From a virus, in IMG/VR virus record IMGVR_UViG_3300036925_000003, positions 1 through 46,783 of that record: a DNA stretch of 46,783 nucleotides. The stretch is one strand, 5' to 3'. Below, in pieces: positions 5,758 to 12,563 of the stretch. Position numbers and translations under genes: made by a program. Below the pieces are notes generated by a model. That model made no database searches. It saw only the letters and a list, made by a program, of their open reading frames with translations, and was not told where the DNA came from. Every line of letters starts with the position of its first letter. Position 1 is the first letter of the stretch.

Positions 5758-6099
5758 CTAATATGGCATGTCGTCGTTGCTTTTATCGTTATCGGGACAA
5801 TAATCCGGGTCAAATTCGGCGTCCACCAGCTTGTCCTCTATCAATTGCTGCGCCGTCCACTGGTCCATCGGCTGTGGTGCGAAATACTCGGCCGCCTTGC
5901 GCGCCGTGGATTCGTCGGTTATCGTGATGCCGTAAATGGCACCGTTGCCAAAAAGCCTTGTGTAGGGTTGCTTGGCCGGAACGTCGACGCGGACGAAAGA
6001 GCAACCGCCTATGGTTTGCTCCGTGACGAACCCGGCAACCCTCTGATGCCCAAAAAGCTCAACGATGCACCATTGTTCGAATTTTTCAACTTTTTCCAT
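5758..6099 (-). CDS. Hypothetical phage protein
   Basis: This 113-residue soluble protein begins EKFEQWCIVELFGHQRVAG and contains GGCSFVRVDVP and FGNGAIYGITI. The layout is beta-rich at the start and helical and acidic at the end (DPDYCPDNDKSNDDMPY). I believe similar proteins recur in phage early regions without a known role. The ribosome-site leader (GGAGACCACGCC before ATG) is identical to that of the metallopeptidase gene, so the two may be produced in equal amounts. No catalytic motif is visible. Confidence 0.72.
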   Translation of the reverse strand: MEKVEKFEQWCIVELFGHQRVAGFVTEQTIGGCSFVRVDVPAKQPYTRLFGNGAIYGITITDESTARKAAEYFAPQPMDQWTAQQLIEDKLVDAEFDPDYCPDNDKSNDDMPY

Positions 6100-6124
6100 G
6101 GCGTGGTCTCCTGTGTTTGAATTT

Positions 6125-6907
6125 TTACCCGTGGTATTTTCCCTCGAAAATTTTATTGAAGCTGGACTCTTTAAAAATAAAGTCTATGTCTGCATAGAAC
6201 CTGGTGCGGCCTTCATGGGGGTCTATCTGTCCGGTAAGGAACCTTGATTCTGCGATATAGTTGAATAGGCGCTCCCAAAATTCGATTGTGTTGGAGGTCT
6301 CACCGGAATGGTTTTCATATTTAGCGTGCCAACGGGCCTTGATATTGGATTTCCTGGCCTTTGATAACGCTCTCACCTTGGGGTTGTTGGGTAGGCACTT
6401 GTGATAAAGCTCAACCAATTTTTCATATGGGCATGTGCCATTGGTCGAAACCATTTTCGACAATAGATCTTTCTTTACATTCTTTACATTCTTGTTTGTG
6501 GTCGCTTGCTGGTCGCTTGCTGGTCGCTTGCTGGTCGTTTCGCTGGTCACTCGTTGGTCGTTTTGCTGGTCGCTTACACAATCGTCTTGCTGGTAATCCG
6601 CCCATTTTATTATAGAAATTATAGAATATTTGCTGGTCGTTTTGGTGGTCACTCTGCCGGCCTTTTTTAGGGCGGAAATACATGTACGAATTGATCTTTC
6701 TGACAGATTCAAGGCGGCTGCGGCTTTACGGCGTCCAAAAACGAAATCACCAGGCTCTAATTGGACTTCCTGATATCCTACTAAAACAGTTTTTCTCTTG
6801 TGCGATGCTTTCATGAGGCACCATGTCCAAAAAAGCCACAAATTCGCGTTGCTCATCAATCCAGAATCAAAGCTTTTTCTCCACAGCTTAACGTATCCTC
6901 GGCGCAT
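6125..6907 (-). CDS. Replication initiator (O-like, wHTH)
   Basis: This 260-residue protein starts with RGYVKLWRKSFDSGLMSNAN, typical of phage replication initiators and DnaD/O-like proteins. A winged helix-turn-helix lies at about 56-100 (GRRKAAAALNLSERSIRTCISALKKAG). A polar linker at about 105-150 is rich in Gln, Asp and Thr. The C-terminal domain (YEKLVELYHKCLPNNPKVRAL...FNYIAESRFLTG) resembles the initiator region that loads the helicase. The linker is encoded by tandem 11-bp repeats next to an AT-rich stretch, as in lambda O, so the gene probably contains the replication origin. It lies downstream of the DnaB-like helicase gene and after an attenuator-like structure. Confidence 0.82.
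   Translation of the reverse strand: MRRGYVKLWRKSFDSGLMSNANLWLFWTWCLMKASHKRKTVLVGYQEVQLEPGDFVFGRRKAAAALNLSERSIRTCISALKKAGRVTTKTTSKYSIISIIKWADYQQDDCVSDQQNDQRVTSETTSKRPASDQQATTNKNVKNVKKDLLSKMVSTNGTCPYEKLVELYHKCLPNNPKVRALSKARKSNIKARWHAKYENHSGETSNTIEFWERLFNYIAESRFLTGQIDPHEGRTRFYADIDFIFKESSFNKIFEGKYHG
6497..6652. other. Probable replication origin: iterons plus AT-rich stretch
   Basis: About eight copies of a GCTGGTCGCTT-like 11-base unit lie in the initiator gene, several in direct tandem (6508-6518, 6519-6529, 6530-6540, then variants to 6575). More copies lie near 6586 and 6630-6652. An AT-rich stretch at 6602-6630 separates the two groups. Repeats inside the initiator gene next to an easily melted segment is the lambda-ori plan. 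A 9-bp tandem TCTTTACAT repeat is adjacent (6473-6490). Confidence 0.75.
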
Positions 6908-6926
6908 ATCGAAGCCTCAAGCAAAC

Positions 6927-7047
6927 AAAAAGTTGCACCAGTAACCCGGCTGCCTAACGCCTACATCGAGAGATGAAGGAGTGTCCGGGCTGATGCAACT
7001 TTTTCTTGGTTTAAGGTTCATAGAATCTCTCAATATGACGTTAGGCA
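6927..7047. promoter_or_regulatory. Crossing inverted repeats, attenuator-like
   Basis: Arm pair A is AAAAAGTTGCA (6927-6937) with TGCAACTTTTT (6994-7004), strengthened inside by CAG/CTG and CCCGG/CCGGG pairs. Arm pair B is TGCCTAACG (6951-6959) with CGTTAGGCA (7039-7047), plus GAGAGAT (6968-6974) with ATCTCTC (7025-7031). A and B cross, so they exclude each other. Read leftward, A ends in TTTTTG just before the initiator gene, so A fits a terminator and B an antiterminator. B also matches the R-box rules of integron attC sites (GCCTAAC/GTTAGGC). Confidence 0.5.
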
Positions 7048-7084
7048 ATTATCACCAAATCATAATATCGAATCGTTGTCAACA

Positions 7085-8440
7085 TCACACCGTCTTAGAT
7101 GCTGACGGCCTTGAAAAATCATCGGACCACTTAATCGCCCCATCGACACCCCTGAACGGTATCAAGATGTTCCCATTAACTATCTTGAATTTTACATATT
7201 TTCCATTCGGGTTTGTATCGGTATGCCAGTTTTTCCCAGGGTTTATTTTAAGCTTGTGCCGGTATTCAGAATTCGGATCATTCGAAAGATCGAGATGGAG
7301 CCGGCTTTTTTCCTTCACGAATTCCCCGCCCCTGGGGTTGTCTGCACCGGTCTTTTTCTGAACGGCAATTATGGCGATCCCGCGGCCAAGCTTGTCATGG
7401 ATGTCGCGGACAAACTGGCCGATTTTCCAAAACTCGTCTTGGAGTTCAAGGAAGTCGATTATATTCAGATCGTTTGGACCAGATTTTATGACGTCTGAGA
7501 AATTACGCGCTCGCTCGTAGAAGCTGACCTTCGACCATTCCATCAGGTCCGGGTACTCCGACTTCATGATGCGGCGCTTTAGCTCCTGGTCACCCATCTC
7601 AGAGTTGAAATAGTGGACATGGTATCGGTCACGGTTGCACCATGCGATATTGAGCATCAGGGTGGTCTTGCCGGCATTTTTCTCGCCGCCTATCGTGATT
7701 ATGTTGCGCTCGAAAACATCGACCATGGAGGTCAGCTCAAACGGCATCCACAACTCAACAGGAGTGTCCTGGCAATGCATGAAGTCCTGGGGCAATAGTT
7801 GGCTGTCGCAGGGACGATAATTGCCCCTGCGGTTTCCTGTGCGGTCCAGCAGCCCATCTTTGACAAGCTGCTCGCAGGCGATGGTCCTCAATCTCTTTTG
7901 CCATGGCTCTGTGATCTTCAAATCTCGATCAATATCGACAACACTGAAGTCACCAGGCGAACACTTCAGCCAGTCCTCGACCTGCTTGGTCATCGTCTCT
8001 TTTTCGGTCGGCAGGTCTATCTGGTGGATGCTGCGCTGTCCGATTGCGATCTTTTCGGCCGGCTCATCCTCGTAGCATTGGTTCAATATCTCGCTGTGCT
8101 GGACTATCAAAAGACGCTTGATGGCCTTGTCCTTGATGGTCGAGCAGTAATATGATGCGCTGTCCGGTGCTGGAACGTCGTTTATAATTTTTGATATGTA
8201 TGAGGCGCCGCCGACATCTTCAAGCGATCCGCTGTCGCGCAGGGAGACAACCACCGAGCTCAGGTCTATCGGAGTATTGCATCCGTGAAGATCTTTTATC
8301 GCTTTGAATATTTTTTGGTGGGCTGTTTTATAGAAGTCATTGGGGGACAATTCACAACAGAAGTACTCTGAACCGCCTGTAAGGCACATACTCAGCGCGG
8401 ACATCTCCGCCTCTATCGATTGCGGCGGAAGTCTGTTCAT
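7085..8440 (-). CDS. Replicative helicase: DnaB-N plus RecA-like ATPase
   Basis: This protein has 451 residues. Residues 1-115 match the DnaB N-terminal domain (PPQSIEAEMSALSMCL...YISKIINDVP). Residues about 152-210 look like a winged helix (EPWQKRLRTIACEQLVKDGLLDRTGNRRGNYR). Residues 245-430 are a RecA-like ATPase with Walker A GGEKNAGKTT (251-260), a FNSEMG segment and a LNIIDFLE Walker-B-like strand. This ATPase looks more like RepA or phage RecA-like proteins than the DnaB C-terminal domain, so the order is unusual for a replicative helicase. The start overlaps the upstream 47-residue gene as ATGA. The gene stands directly before the initiator in the early unit, consistent with a replication fork helicase. 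Confidence 0.82.
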   Translation of the reverse strand: MNRLPPQSIEAEMSALSMCLTGGSEYFCCELSPNDFYKTAHQKIFKAIKDLHGCNTPIDLSSVVVSLRDSGSLEDVGGASYISKIINDVPAPDSASYYCSTIKDKAIKRLLIVQHSEILNQCYEDEPAEKIAIGQRSIHQIDLPTEKETMTKQVEDWLKCSPGDFSVVDIDRDLKITEPWQKRLRTIACEQLVKDGLLDRTGNRRGNYRPCDSQLLPQDFMHCQDTPVELWMPFELTSMVDVFERNIITIGGEKNAGKTTLMLNIAWCNRDRYHVHYFNSEMGDQELKRRIMKSEYPDLMEWSKVSFYERARNFSDVIKSGPNDLNIIDFLELQDEFWKIGQFVRDIHDKLGRGIAIIAVQKKTGADNPRGGEFVKEKSRLHLDLSNDPNSEYRHKLKINPGKNWHTDTNPNGKYVKFKIVNGNILIPFRGVDGAIKWSDDFSRPSASKTV

Positions 8441-8580
8441 ATCCCCAACCTGTCACATATTTTGCGGATCTCCCGTTCATACTCTTTAGCAGTCAATCCT
8501 ATGTTTTGTATTTTTGCCTTTTCGACGGGATATAATCCCCATCTTTCATCCAATGAAAGGTGTTTGTATTTATCATCCAA
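8437..8580 (-). CDS. 47-residue coupled small protein, TTG start
   Basis: This short gene starts at TTG (8580) with GAGGTG just before it and ends in an ATGA overlap with the helicase gene. The sequence begins DDKYKHLSLDERWGLYPVEK and continues with a Lys/Glu-rich helix (LTAKEYEREIRKICDRL), so it is probably a compact helical protein. Its precise fit between MazG and the helicase supports it being real. It might be a helicase or primase accessory factor, which is inference from position only. Confidence 0.68.
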   Translation of the reverse strand: MDDKYKHLSLDERWGLYPVEKAKIQNIGLTAKEYEREIRKICDRLGI

Positions 8581-8596
8581 TTTTCACCTCAAAGGT

Positions 8597-8890
8597 TTAA
8601 TCTTTAACGAAAGTGCCATCGACTAAACGACCGCGCCTATCTACAATTTTTGAATAGGCCATGTCGGCGCACTTGTCCATGTCGAAACCCAACTTATATG
8701 CGATTTGACACAGAACGACATAACAATCACCGATCTCAAGCGCTGCAGAGGATGGGTTATTGTGAAGGACTTCGCGGCACAACTCGCCAACCTCCTCGGT
8801 TAGCTTTGCAAGGCGCTTTTCCTGGGTTGTTCCTGAACCCATCAATCCGCGCGATTTTCCCCATTCAATTATAGCGTGTTCAAGATGCAT
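8597..8890 (-). CDS. MazG-like nucleotide pyrophosphohydrolase
   Basis: This 97-residue protein carries the MazG-type metal motif KLTEEVGEL (with Glu-Glu-x2-Glu) and the second acidic pair in LEIGDCYVVL (Glu-x2-Asp), in a four-helix layout. Such enzymes hydrolyse NTPs or dNTPs to the monophosphate plus pyrophosphate. In phages they adjust nucleotide pools or alarmone levels. AGAAAGGA precedes the ATG. It lies in the early replication unit between the methylase and the helicase genes. Confidence 0.85.
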   Translation of the reverse strand: MHLEHAIIEWGKSRGLMGSGTTQEKRLAKLTEEVGELCREVLHNNPSSAALEIGDCYVVLCQIAYKLGFDMDKCADMAYSKIVDRRGRLVDGTFVKD

Positions 8891-8985
8891 AATTGTCCTT
8901 TCTCCGCCACCTGCCTCCCACCTTCATACCGCCGACAGACCACAAAACGGATTACTTTAGCCGTGGTGGGATCCGGTCCAACATA

Positions 8986-9960
8986 CTATCTAAATAAAGA
9001 AAGTTGCTCCTGCTGGCGCTCAAGCGCCATCGGTATATTTTGAGCTGCTTGGTTGTAGTAGGATGTTTTCAACTCGGCGCCGATGCCATTACGGCCGTTC
9101 AGAACTGCGCCATAAACCTCAGACCCAACTCCCATAAACGGGGTCAATACCGTCTCGCCAGGGTTGGTCCAGAGAACACACGCTCGTTCTATCACATCAA
9201 GTTGCAATGGGTGAACGTGCTTCTCGTCTTCTTCCTCTTTAGACTCCTTGTATGGGAGCACGTTGTCAATCCTGATGTCCATCCACTGGCTTGATGCGTA
9301 TTGGCGCCATATCCAGTGGGAATACCTATTCTCGATTTGATTGCCGGTCCAACCGCGATATTTCAACAGATCGTCAGGAACCGGCGTCTCGCCTGCGTAG
9401 TGCATCAACCCGGTCGGGTGGGTGACAGGGATGTGGTTCTTTCCTCTTTTTCGCATGGGTATCAGGTAGTCGCCGGCGGCCACGCATGTCAATGTCGAAT
9501 CTTCGCATATCTGCTTGTGGTAAAGAGATTTTGCCATCGTCCGGTTTCGGACGCTCAATGGCTCTTTCCATATGCTAATCCTGGGCAGATATTCAAACCC
9601 AAACTTTTCATGGATTCTTATGATGTCGCCAGGGAAGTCGGTATAGGCACCGATGTTTGCGCCGTGCTCCGGCGTGTCCATGCAGTGAATGACGGACAAT
9701 CTGCCCGGCATTGTGATCCGCTCAATTTCTTTTACGATAAACGAGTAGTGCTCCTGGAATTCAGAATAATCAGAGCAGTTGGACAGATCGCGCTCTGAGC
9801 TCGAATAGTGGTAAAGGCCGCCCGAACCTTTTTTGCTGAAAAATGGAAGAGAATAAATCGAGAAATGGATTGAATCGTCCGGGATCTCCTTCAAAAGCTC
9901 CATGCAGTCCGTGTTGTATATCGCGAAATGCTCCGTTATTAATTTGTTGTAGCAATCCAT
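8986..9960 (-). CDS. Beta-class DNA N4/N6 methyltransferase
   Basis: This protein has 324 residues. Motif IV lies early (IHFSIYSLPFF, residues 31-41), and the AdoMet-binding motif I lies late (TPFMGVGSEVYGAVLNGRNGI, near 275-295), which is the beta-class order. The usual SPPF/SPPY or DPPY of motif IV reads SLPF here, with Leu in place of the first Pro. There is a long central variable region with HCMDTPEHG and GENHIPV-like segments that is shared by phage methylases encoded beside helicases. The start lies 22 bases inside the SNF2 helicase gene, so the two are coupled. It may protect phage DNA from restriction; the site it methylates cannot be read from sequence. Confidence 0.85.
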   Translation of the reverse strand: MDCYNKLITEHFAIYNTDCMELLKEIPDDSIHFSIYSLPFFSKKGSGGLYHYSSSERDLSNCSDYSEFQEHYSFIVKEIERITMPGRLSVIHCMDTPEHGANIGAYTDFPGDIIRIHEKFGFEYLPRISIWKEPLSVRNRTMAKSLYHKQICEDSTLTCVAAGDYLIPMRKRGKNHIPVTHPTGLMHYAGETPVPDDLLKYRGWTGNQIENRYSHWIWRQYASSQWMDIRIDNVLPYKESKEEEDEKHVHPLQLDVIERACVLWTNPGETVLTPFMGVGSEVYGAVLNGRNGIGAELKTSYYNQAAQNIPMALERQQEQLSLFR

Positions 9961-11327
9961 GCCGGCAGGCTCCCTTCATCGCAAAGGTCCTTTGCGCGTT
10001 CGATGTTTATTGAATTGTTCATATGTTTAATGAGCTCCGAGAACATAATCTCCGCATCTTGCGCCTTGCGCTTGAGGTTTCCAAGGACGTAAGACAATCC
10101 AGGTGTAGTGACGATATCAACTCTTACCGGTTTCTTTTGGCCGAACCGCCATGAACGCCGTACCTGTTGGTAATACTCCTCGAATGAGTGCCACGGGAAA
10201 ACGATTTGATGGGCGCAGTGTTGCCAGTTCATGCCAAACCCGGCTATCGATCCCTTGGTCACAAGCTTTTTGATTTGGCCGTCAGAAAATGCGCTAAGTT
10301 TTTCTTCTTTTTCTTCGTCCGACATACGGCCATGAACCTGTACCGCTCCGGGTATAAGTTTCTCCATCAGGTCGCATTCCATATTGAGATGCCCCCAAGC
10401 AACCGCCGGTTCATCGTGGTCCAACAACTCAGCCACTTTTTCGCATCTTAAGTTGAGGGTCCGCCTAAGTTCTTTGCGCTGTTCAAACATTCCGATGATG
10501 TCCTCGGCGAACATTTTACCTTCAGGTGGGATGGACTCCCCGACCTCAACCTGTCGCTCTATCAAATCAGGAAGTACAAAGCCGTTATCATCAAACCCAA
10601 TATCGGAAGGTTTTCTGATCGCCATCGCCCAGGATGAAACCCACCTCCAGAATATCGGTTCGGCGTGTTTTATAAATCTGAATTTGGGGGGAGGTCCTCC
10701 CGTCTTGCGCCATTTTCTTTTGATGTCGGCCGTGTTGTTGTCGTTCTTGAAAAACCTTCCGAGCATGTCCATAAAGCCGAGCTCCCCGAGGGCCTCACTG
10801 TGGTTGCCAAGCTCAGGAAAGTCGTTAGGGGCGGCGGTTGCTGTGCATAAAAGCCGGTATTGCATCTTGCGAATGAATTTGATTACCAATGATTTGATCT
10901 TGCCATCGAAGTTTTTCAAGATACTGGACTCATCTCCGATAAATCCGATGAAGTCTTTCGGGTCGAATAGGTGCAATTTTTCATAATTGGTTACGGTCAG
11001 CTTTCCCTTCGGCTTCCCGTCCCGCGACTGTTTTGCTTCAATACCGAACTTCTCCCCCTCCCTTATTGTTTGGCGCGAAACCGCCAACGGGGTTACTATC
11101 AAAACCCTGCCATTGGTGTGCTCCACGACGTTCTGCGCCCACACAAGAGACTGTATCGTCTTCCCCAATCCGCAGTCTTGGAACTGCGCTGACCGGCCCT
11201 TCCAGAGTGACCACCCAACGCACTTTTTCTGGAATGGGAATAGGTATTCGGGCATAAACGTTGGGTCGAAACCGCACGCACCACCGACCTGTGTCTTCTT
11301 GTCCAAAAACGTTTTGTAATCCATCAT
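9939..11327 (-). CDS. SNF2-family helicase
   Basis: This is a 462-residue protein if started at the ATG at 11327, which has AGGGGCG before it; the frame is open to 11387. The superfamily 2 motifs are Walker A DCGLGKTIQ (51-59), motif II GDESS in place of DEAH, motif III-like CTATAAPNDF, and motif VI QQVRRSWRFGQ near residue 400. This is the SNF2-like type common in phage genomes. It probably acts as a DNA translocase. It overlaps the methylase start by 22 bases, and the pair sits in the early replication unit. Roles in replication fork handling or in counter-defence are both possible. Confidence 0.85.
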   Translation of the reverse strand: MMDYKTFLDKKTQVGGACGFDPTFMPEYLFPFQKKCVGWSLWKGRSAQFQDCGLGKTIQSLVWAQNVVEHTNGRVLIVTPLAVSRQTIREGEKFGIEAKQSRDGKPKGKLTVTNYEKLHLFDPKDFIGFIGDESSILKNFDGKIKSLVIKFIRKMQYRLLCTATAAPNDFPELGNHSEALGELGFMDMLGRFFKNDNNTADIKRKWRKTGGPPPKFRFIKHAEPIFWRWVSSWAMAIRKPSDIGFDDNGFVLPDLIERQVEVGESIPPEGKMFAEDIIGMFEQRKELRRTLNLRCEKVAELLDHDEPAVAWGHLNMECDLMEKLIPGAVQVHGRMSDEEKEEKLSAFSDGQIKKLVTKGSIAGFGMNWQHCAHQIVFPWHSFEEYYQQVRRSWRFGQKKPVRVDIVTTPGLSYVLGNLKRKAQDAEIMFSELIKHMNNSINIERAKDLCDEGSLPAWIATTN

Positions 11328-11332
11328 CGCCC

Positions 11333-11626
11333 CTAATCTATTTCTATCGAAATGCACGCAATCCAAACATTGAGCGTCCCAAAGCAATCGAAGATGGCGT
11401 CTCTATCCGCTGGTCCAAATTCAACGGCATGCTGCTTTTTGAACCCCGAGACAACACCGGTCATTCGATCTTTTTTTCCGTACCCTTTTGACAGAATGAC
11501 CCGGCGCCCAACGATGCATGTTGCGGTGTTCCAGTGTGGGCCATACCTGCGCAGCTCCTCGCGCTTCGTGCCGTTCTTGAAGGCCTCATAGTATTCGGAC
11601 TTCAGCGGGATAAATAGTGGCTTCAT
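11333..11626 (-). CDS. ASCH-domain protein
   Basis: This 97-residue protein begins LFIPLKSEYYEAFKNGTKREE, the characteristic start of ASCH (PUA-related) domains, in which the Lys/Glu pair after the first helix is conserved. GRRVILSKGYGKKDRMTGVV follows as the central beta strands. ASCH domains bind RNA or modified nucleosides and some are hydrolases. The start overlaps the small zinc-protein gene as ATGA. It sits between the repressor-linked gene and the SNF2 helicase. Confidence 0.8.
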   Translation of the reverse strand: MKPLFIPLKSEYYEAFKNGTKREELRRYGPHWNTATCIVGRRVILSKGYGKKDRMTGVVSGFKKQHAVEFGPADRDAIFDCFGTLNVWIACISIEID

Positions 11627-11796
11627 AATTGACCAGCGCAGTCTCTATGGATCAAGCAGAGCAACTGGAATCCACCATCTTCGATACCGCCTATGGCGGC
11701 TAAGTCCAGGTACTCGATCGGTTGATCGCATATCGGACACAGCGGCACATCATCGATAATGATACCCTTGTCTTCTAAATTAAAAATTTCCATCAT
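11623..11796 (-). CDS. 57-residue zinc-binding protein
   Basis: This short gene was found by reading the gap between the repressor and the ASCH gene. It starts at the ATG at 11796 (a second ATG follows at once) with GAGGGACG before it, overlaps the repressor stop, and ends in an ATGA overlap with the ASCH start. Ligand pairs CPIC and the later C-LIH-RDC form a ribbon-like metal site. The tight overlaps at both ends make it very likely real. The function is unknown. Confidence 0.78.
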   Translation of the reverse strand: MMEIFNLEDKGIIIDDVPLCPICDQPIEYLDLAAIGGIEDGGFQLLCLIHRDCAGQL

Positions 11797-12005
11797 CGTC
11801 CCTCATTGATAACCTTGAGCTGCTCGGCACTGATCCCACAAAGCGCAATGACGTTCAGCACCACGATTGCCGGAGGCATAACGGCGGCCGTCTCGTACTT
11901 GGCAAGGCTGCAGCGCTGCACCCCGATCATTTTTGAAAACTCCTGTTGAGTGATACCAACGGAGGCCCTGGCCAGCTTTATGAATTTCGCGACTTTAGTT
12001 TTCAT
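11793..12005 (-). CDS. XRE-family repressor, probably leaderless mRNA
   Basis: This is a small protein of 70 residues from the ATG at 12005; the frame is open to 12023. A helix-turn-helix (GITQQEFSKMIGVQRCSLAKYE) is followed by two helices (PPAIVVLNVIALCGISAEQL), the usual Cro/C1-type DNA-binding fold without a dimer or cleavage domain. I chose the MKTKV start because the -10 element TATGAT lies at 12018-12013, so the mRNA would begin at or next to this ATG without a ribosome site, as for lambda cI from PRM. It is the first gene of the leftward early unit and lies beside two matching operators, so it probably represses both early promoters, including its own. Confidence 0.85.
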   Translation of the reverse strand: MKTKVAKFIKLARASVGITQQEFSKMIGVQRCSLAKYETAAVMPPAIVVLNVIALCGISAEQLKVINEGR

Positions 12006-12012
12006 GGTGACC

Positions 12013-12040
12013 ATCATACACAAATAAATGTGAATGTCAA
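12013..12040 (-). promoter_or_regulatory. Leftward early promoter
   Basis: Read leftward: TTGACA (12040-12035), a 16-bp spacer and TATGAT (12018-12013), close to the sigma70 consensus. The spacer is almost entirely occupied by operator 1, so bound repressor would block polymerase directly. Confidence 0.75.
12019..12032. promoter_or_regulatory. Operator 1
   Basis: CACAAATAAATGTG is a near-perfect palindrome inside the leftward promoter spacer. Its reverse complement matches operator 2 at 12073-12086 at 12 of 14 positions. Confidence 0.7.
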
Positions 12041-12064
12041 ATACATTTTTTATTAAAAAAGTTC

Positions 12065-12094
12065 TTGACGCGCACTTTTATCTGTGCCTATAAG
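12065..12094 (+). promoter_or_regulatory. Rightward early promoter
   Basis: TTGACG (12065-12070), an 18-bp spacer and TATAAG (12089-12094) lie about 40 bases before the first gene of the recombination unit. Operator 2 fills the spacer. Confidence 0.7.
12073..12086. promoter_or_regulatory. Operator 2
   Basis: CACTTTTATCTGTG (extended GCAC...GTGC) is a palindrome-like site in the spacer of the rightward promoter, 54 bp centre to centre from operator 1 and nearly identical to its reverse complement. Confidence 0.7.
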
Positions 12095-12133
12095 TCACCA
12101 TCAGCGAAAAAAATTAGATGGAAGGAACGAACC

Positions 12134-12409
12134 ATGGACAGCAAAAAGCACGATCCAGACATACCGGAATTTTTCGGAGGGCCGGAGACACACATGCCGC
12201 GACAGACAAGCCTCCTGTTCAAGGTCGACGACCTTCACTCGCTTCATATAGCCGCGCTTTCAAAAAGATCAGTTATTATTCCAAAATCAGGACCGTTCAG
12301 AAAACCTATTCCAGCGGCTTGGATAATGCACATGCAAGCGAATATCGTTTTAAGGCTGATTGATATGGGAATGTTTGTTTACCAGAAAGGCGCGAAACAA
12401 GATGGATGA
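12134..12409 (+). CDS. Hypothetical early protein
   Basis: This is a 91-residue protein. The start at 12134 has GGAAGGAAC before it; the frame is open to 12065 but that part overlaps the promoter. The acidic N terminus (DPDIPEFFGGPE) is followed by a mixed region and a C-terminal helix (AAWIMHMQANIVLRLIDMGMF). There is no Cys or known motif. It is the first gene after the rightward early promoter and overlaps the next start. It could be an early regulator or anti-host factor, but there is no direct evidence. Confidence 0.65.
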   Translation: MDSKKHDPDIPEFFGGPETHMPRQTSLLFKVDDLHSLHIAALSKRSVIIPKSGPFRKPIPAAWIMHMQANIVLRLIDMGMFVYQKGAKQDG

Positions 12410-12563
12410 CGAAAAAATAAGGCATGAATTCGAATTGTGGGTGAAATTCGAAATGACATTGAGCATAGATCGATACGACAGATTCCCATTTTCATATAAA
12501 AGCAATGACGTGAATACAATGTGGGCCGCCTGGAGCGCGGCATGGAGGAAAAAGAATGATTGA
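12402..12563 (+). CDS. Small phage protein before exonuclease
   Basis: This 53-residue protein starts inside the end of the previous gene (GATGGATGA). It is rich in aromatic residues (FELWVKFEM, RYDRFPFSY, MWAAWSAAW) with a basic end. Short proteins with this E-x-W...W-x-A-W pattern recur in phage early regions. It overlaps the exonuclease start by 8 bases. The function is unknown. Confidence 0.65.
   Translation: MDDEKIRHEFELWVKFEMTLSIDRYDRFPFSYKSNDVNTMWAAWSAAWRKKND

Noticed and set aside
6501-6575. Tandem repeats read as a CRISPR array
   Set aside because: Units are 11 bp and contiguous without unique spacers, and they encode part of the initiator protein; iterons fit better.
9301-9798. 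165-residue rightward frame opposite the methylase
   Set aside because: It is a shadow of the methylase reading frame; the sense strand has the conserved AdoMet motif.
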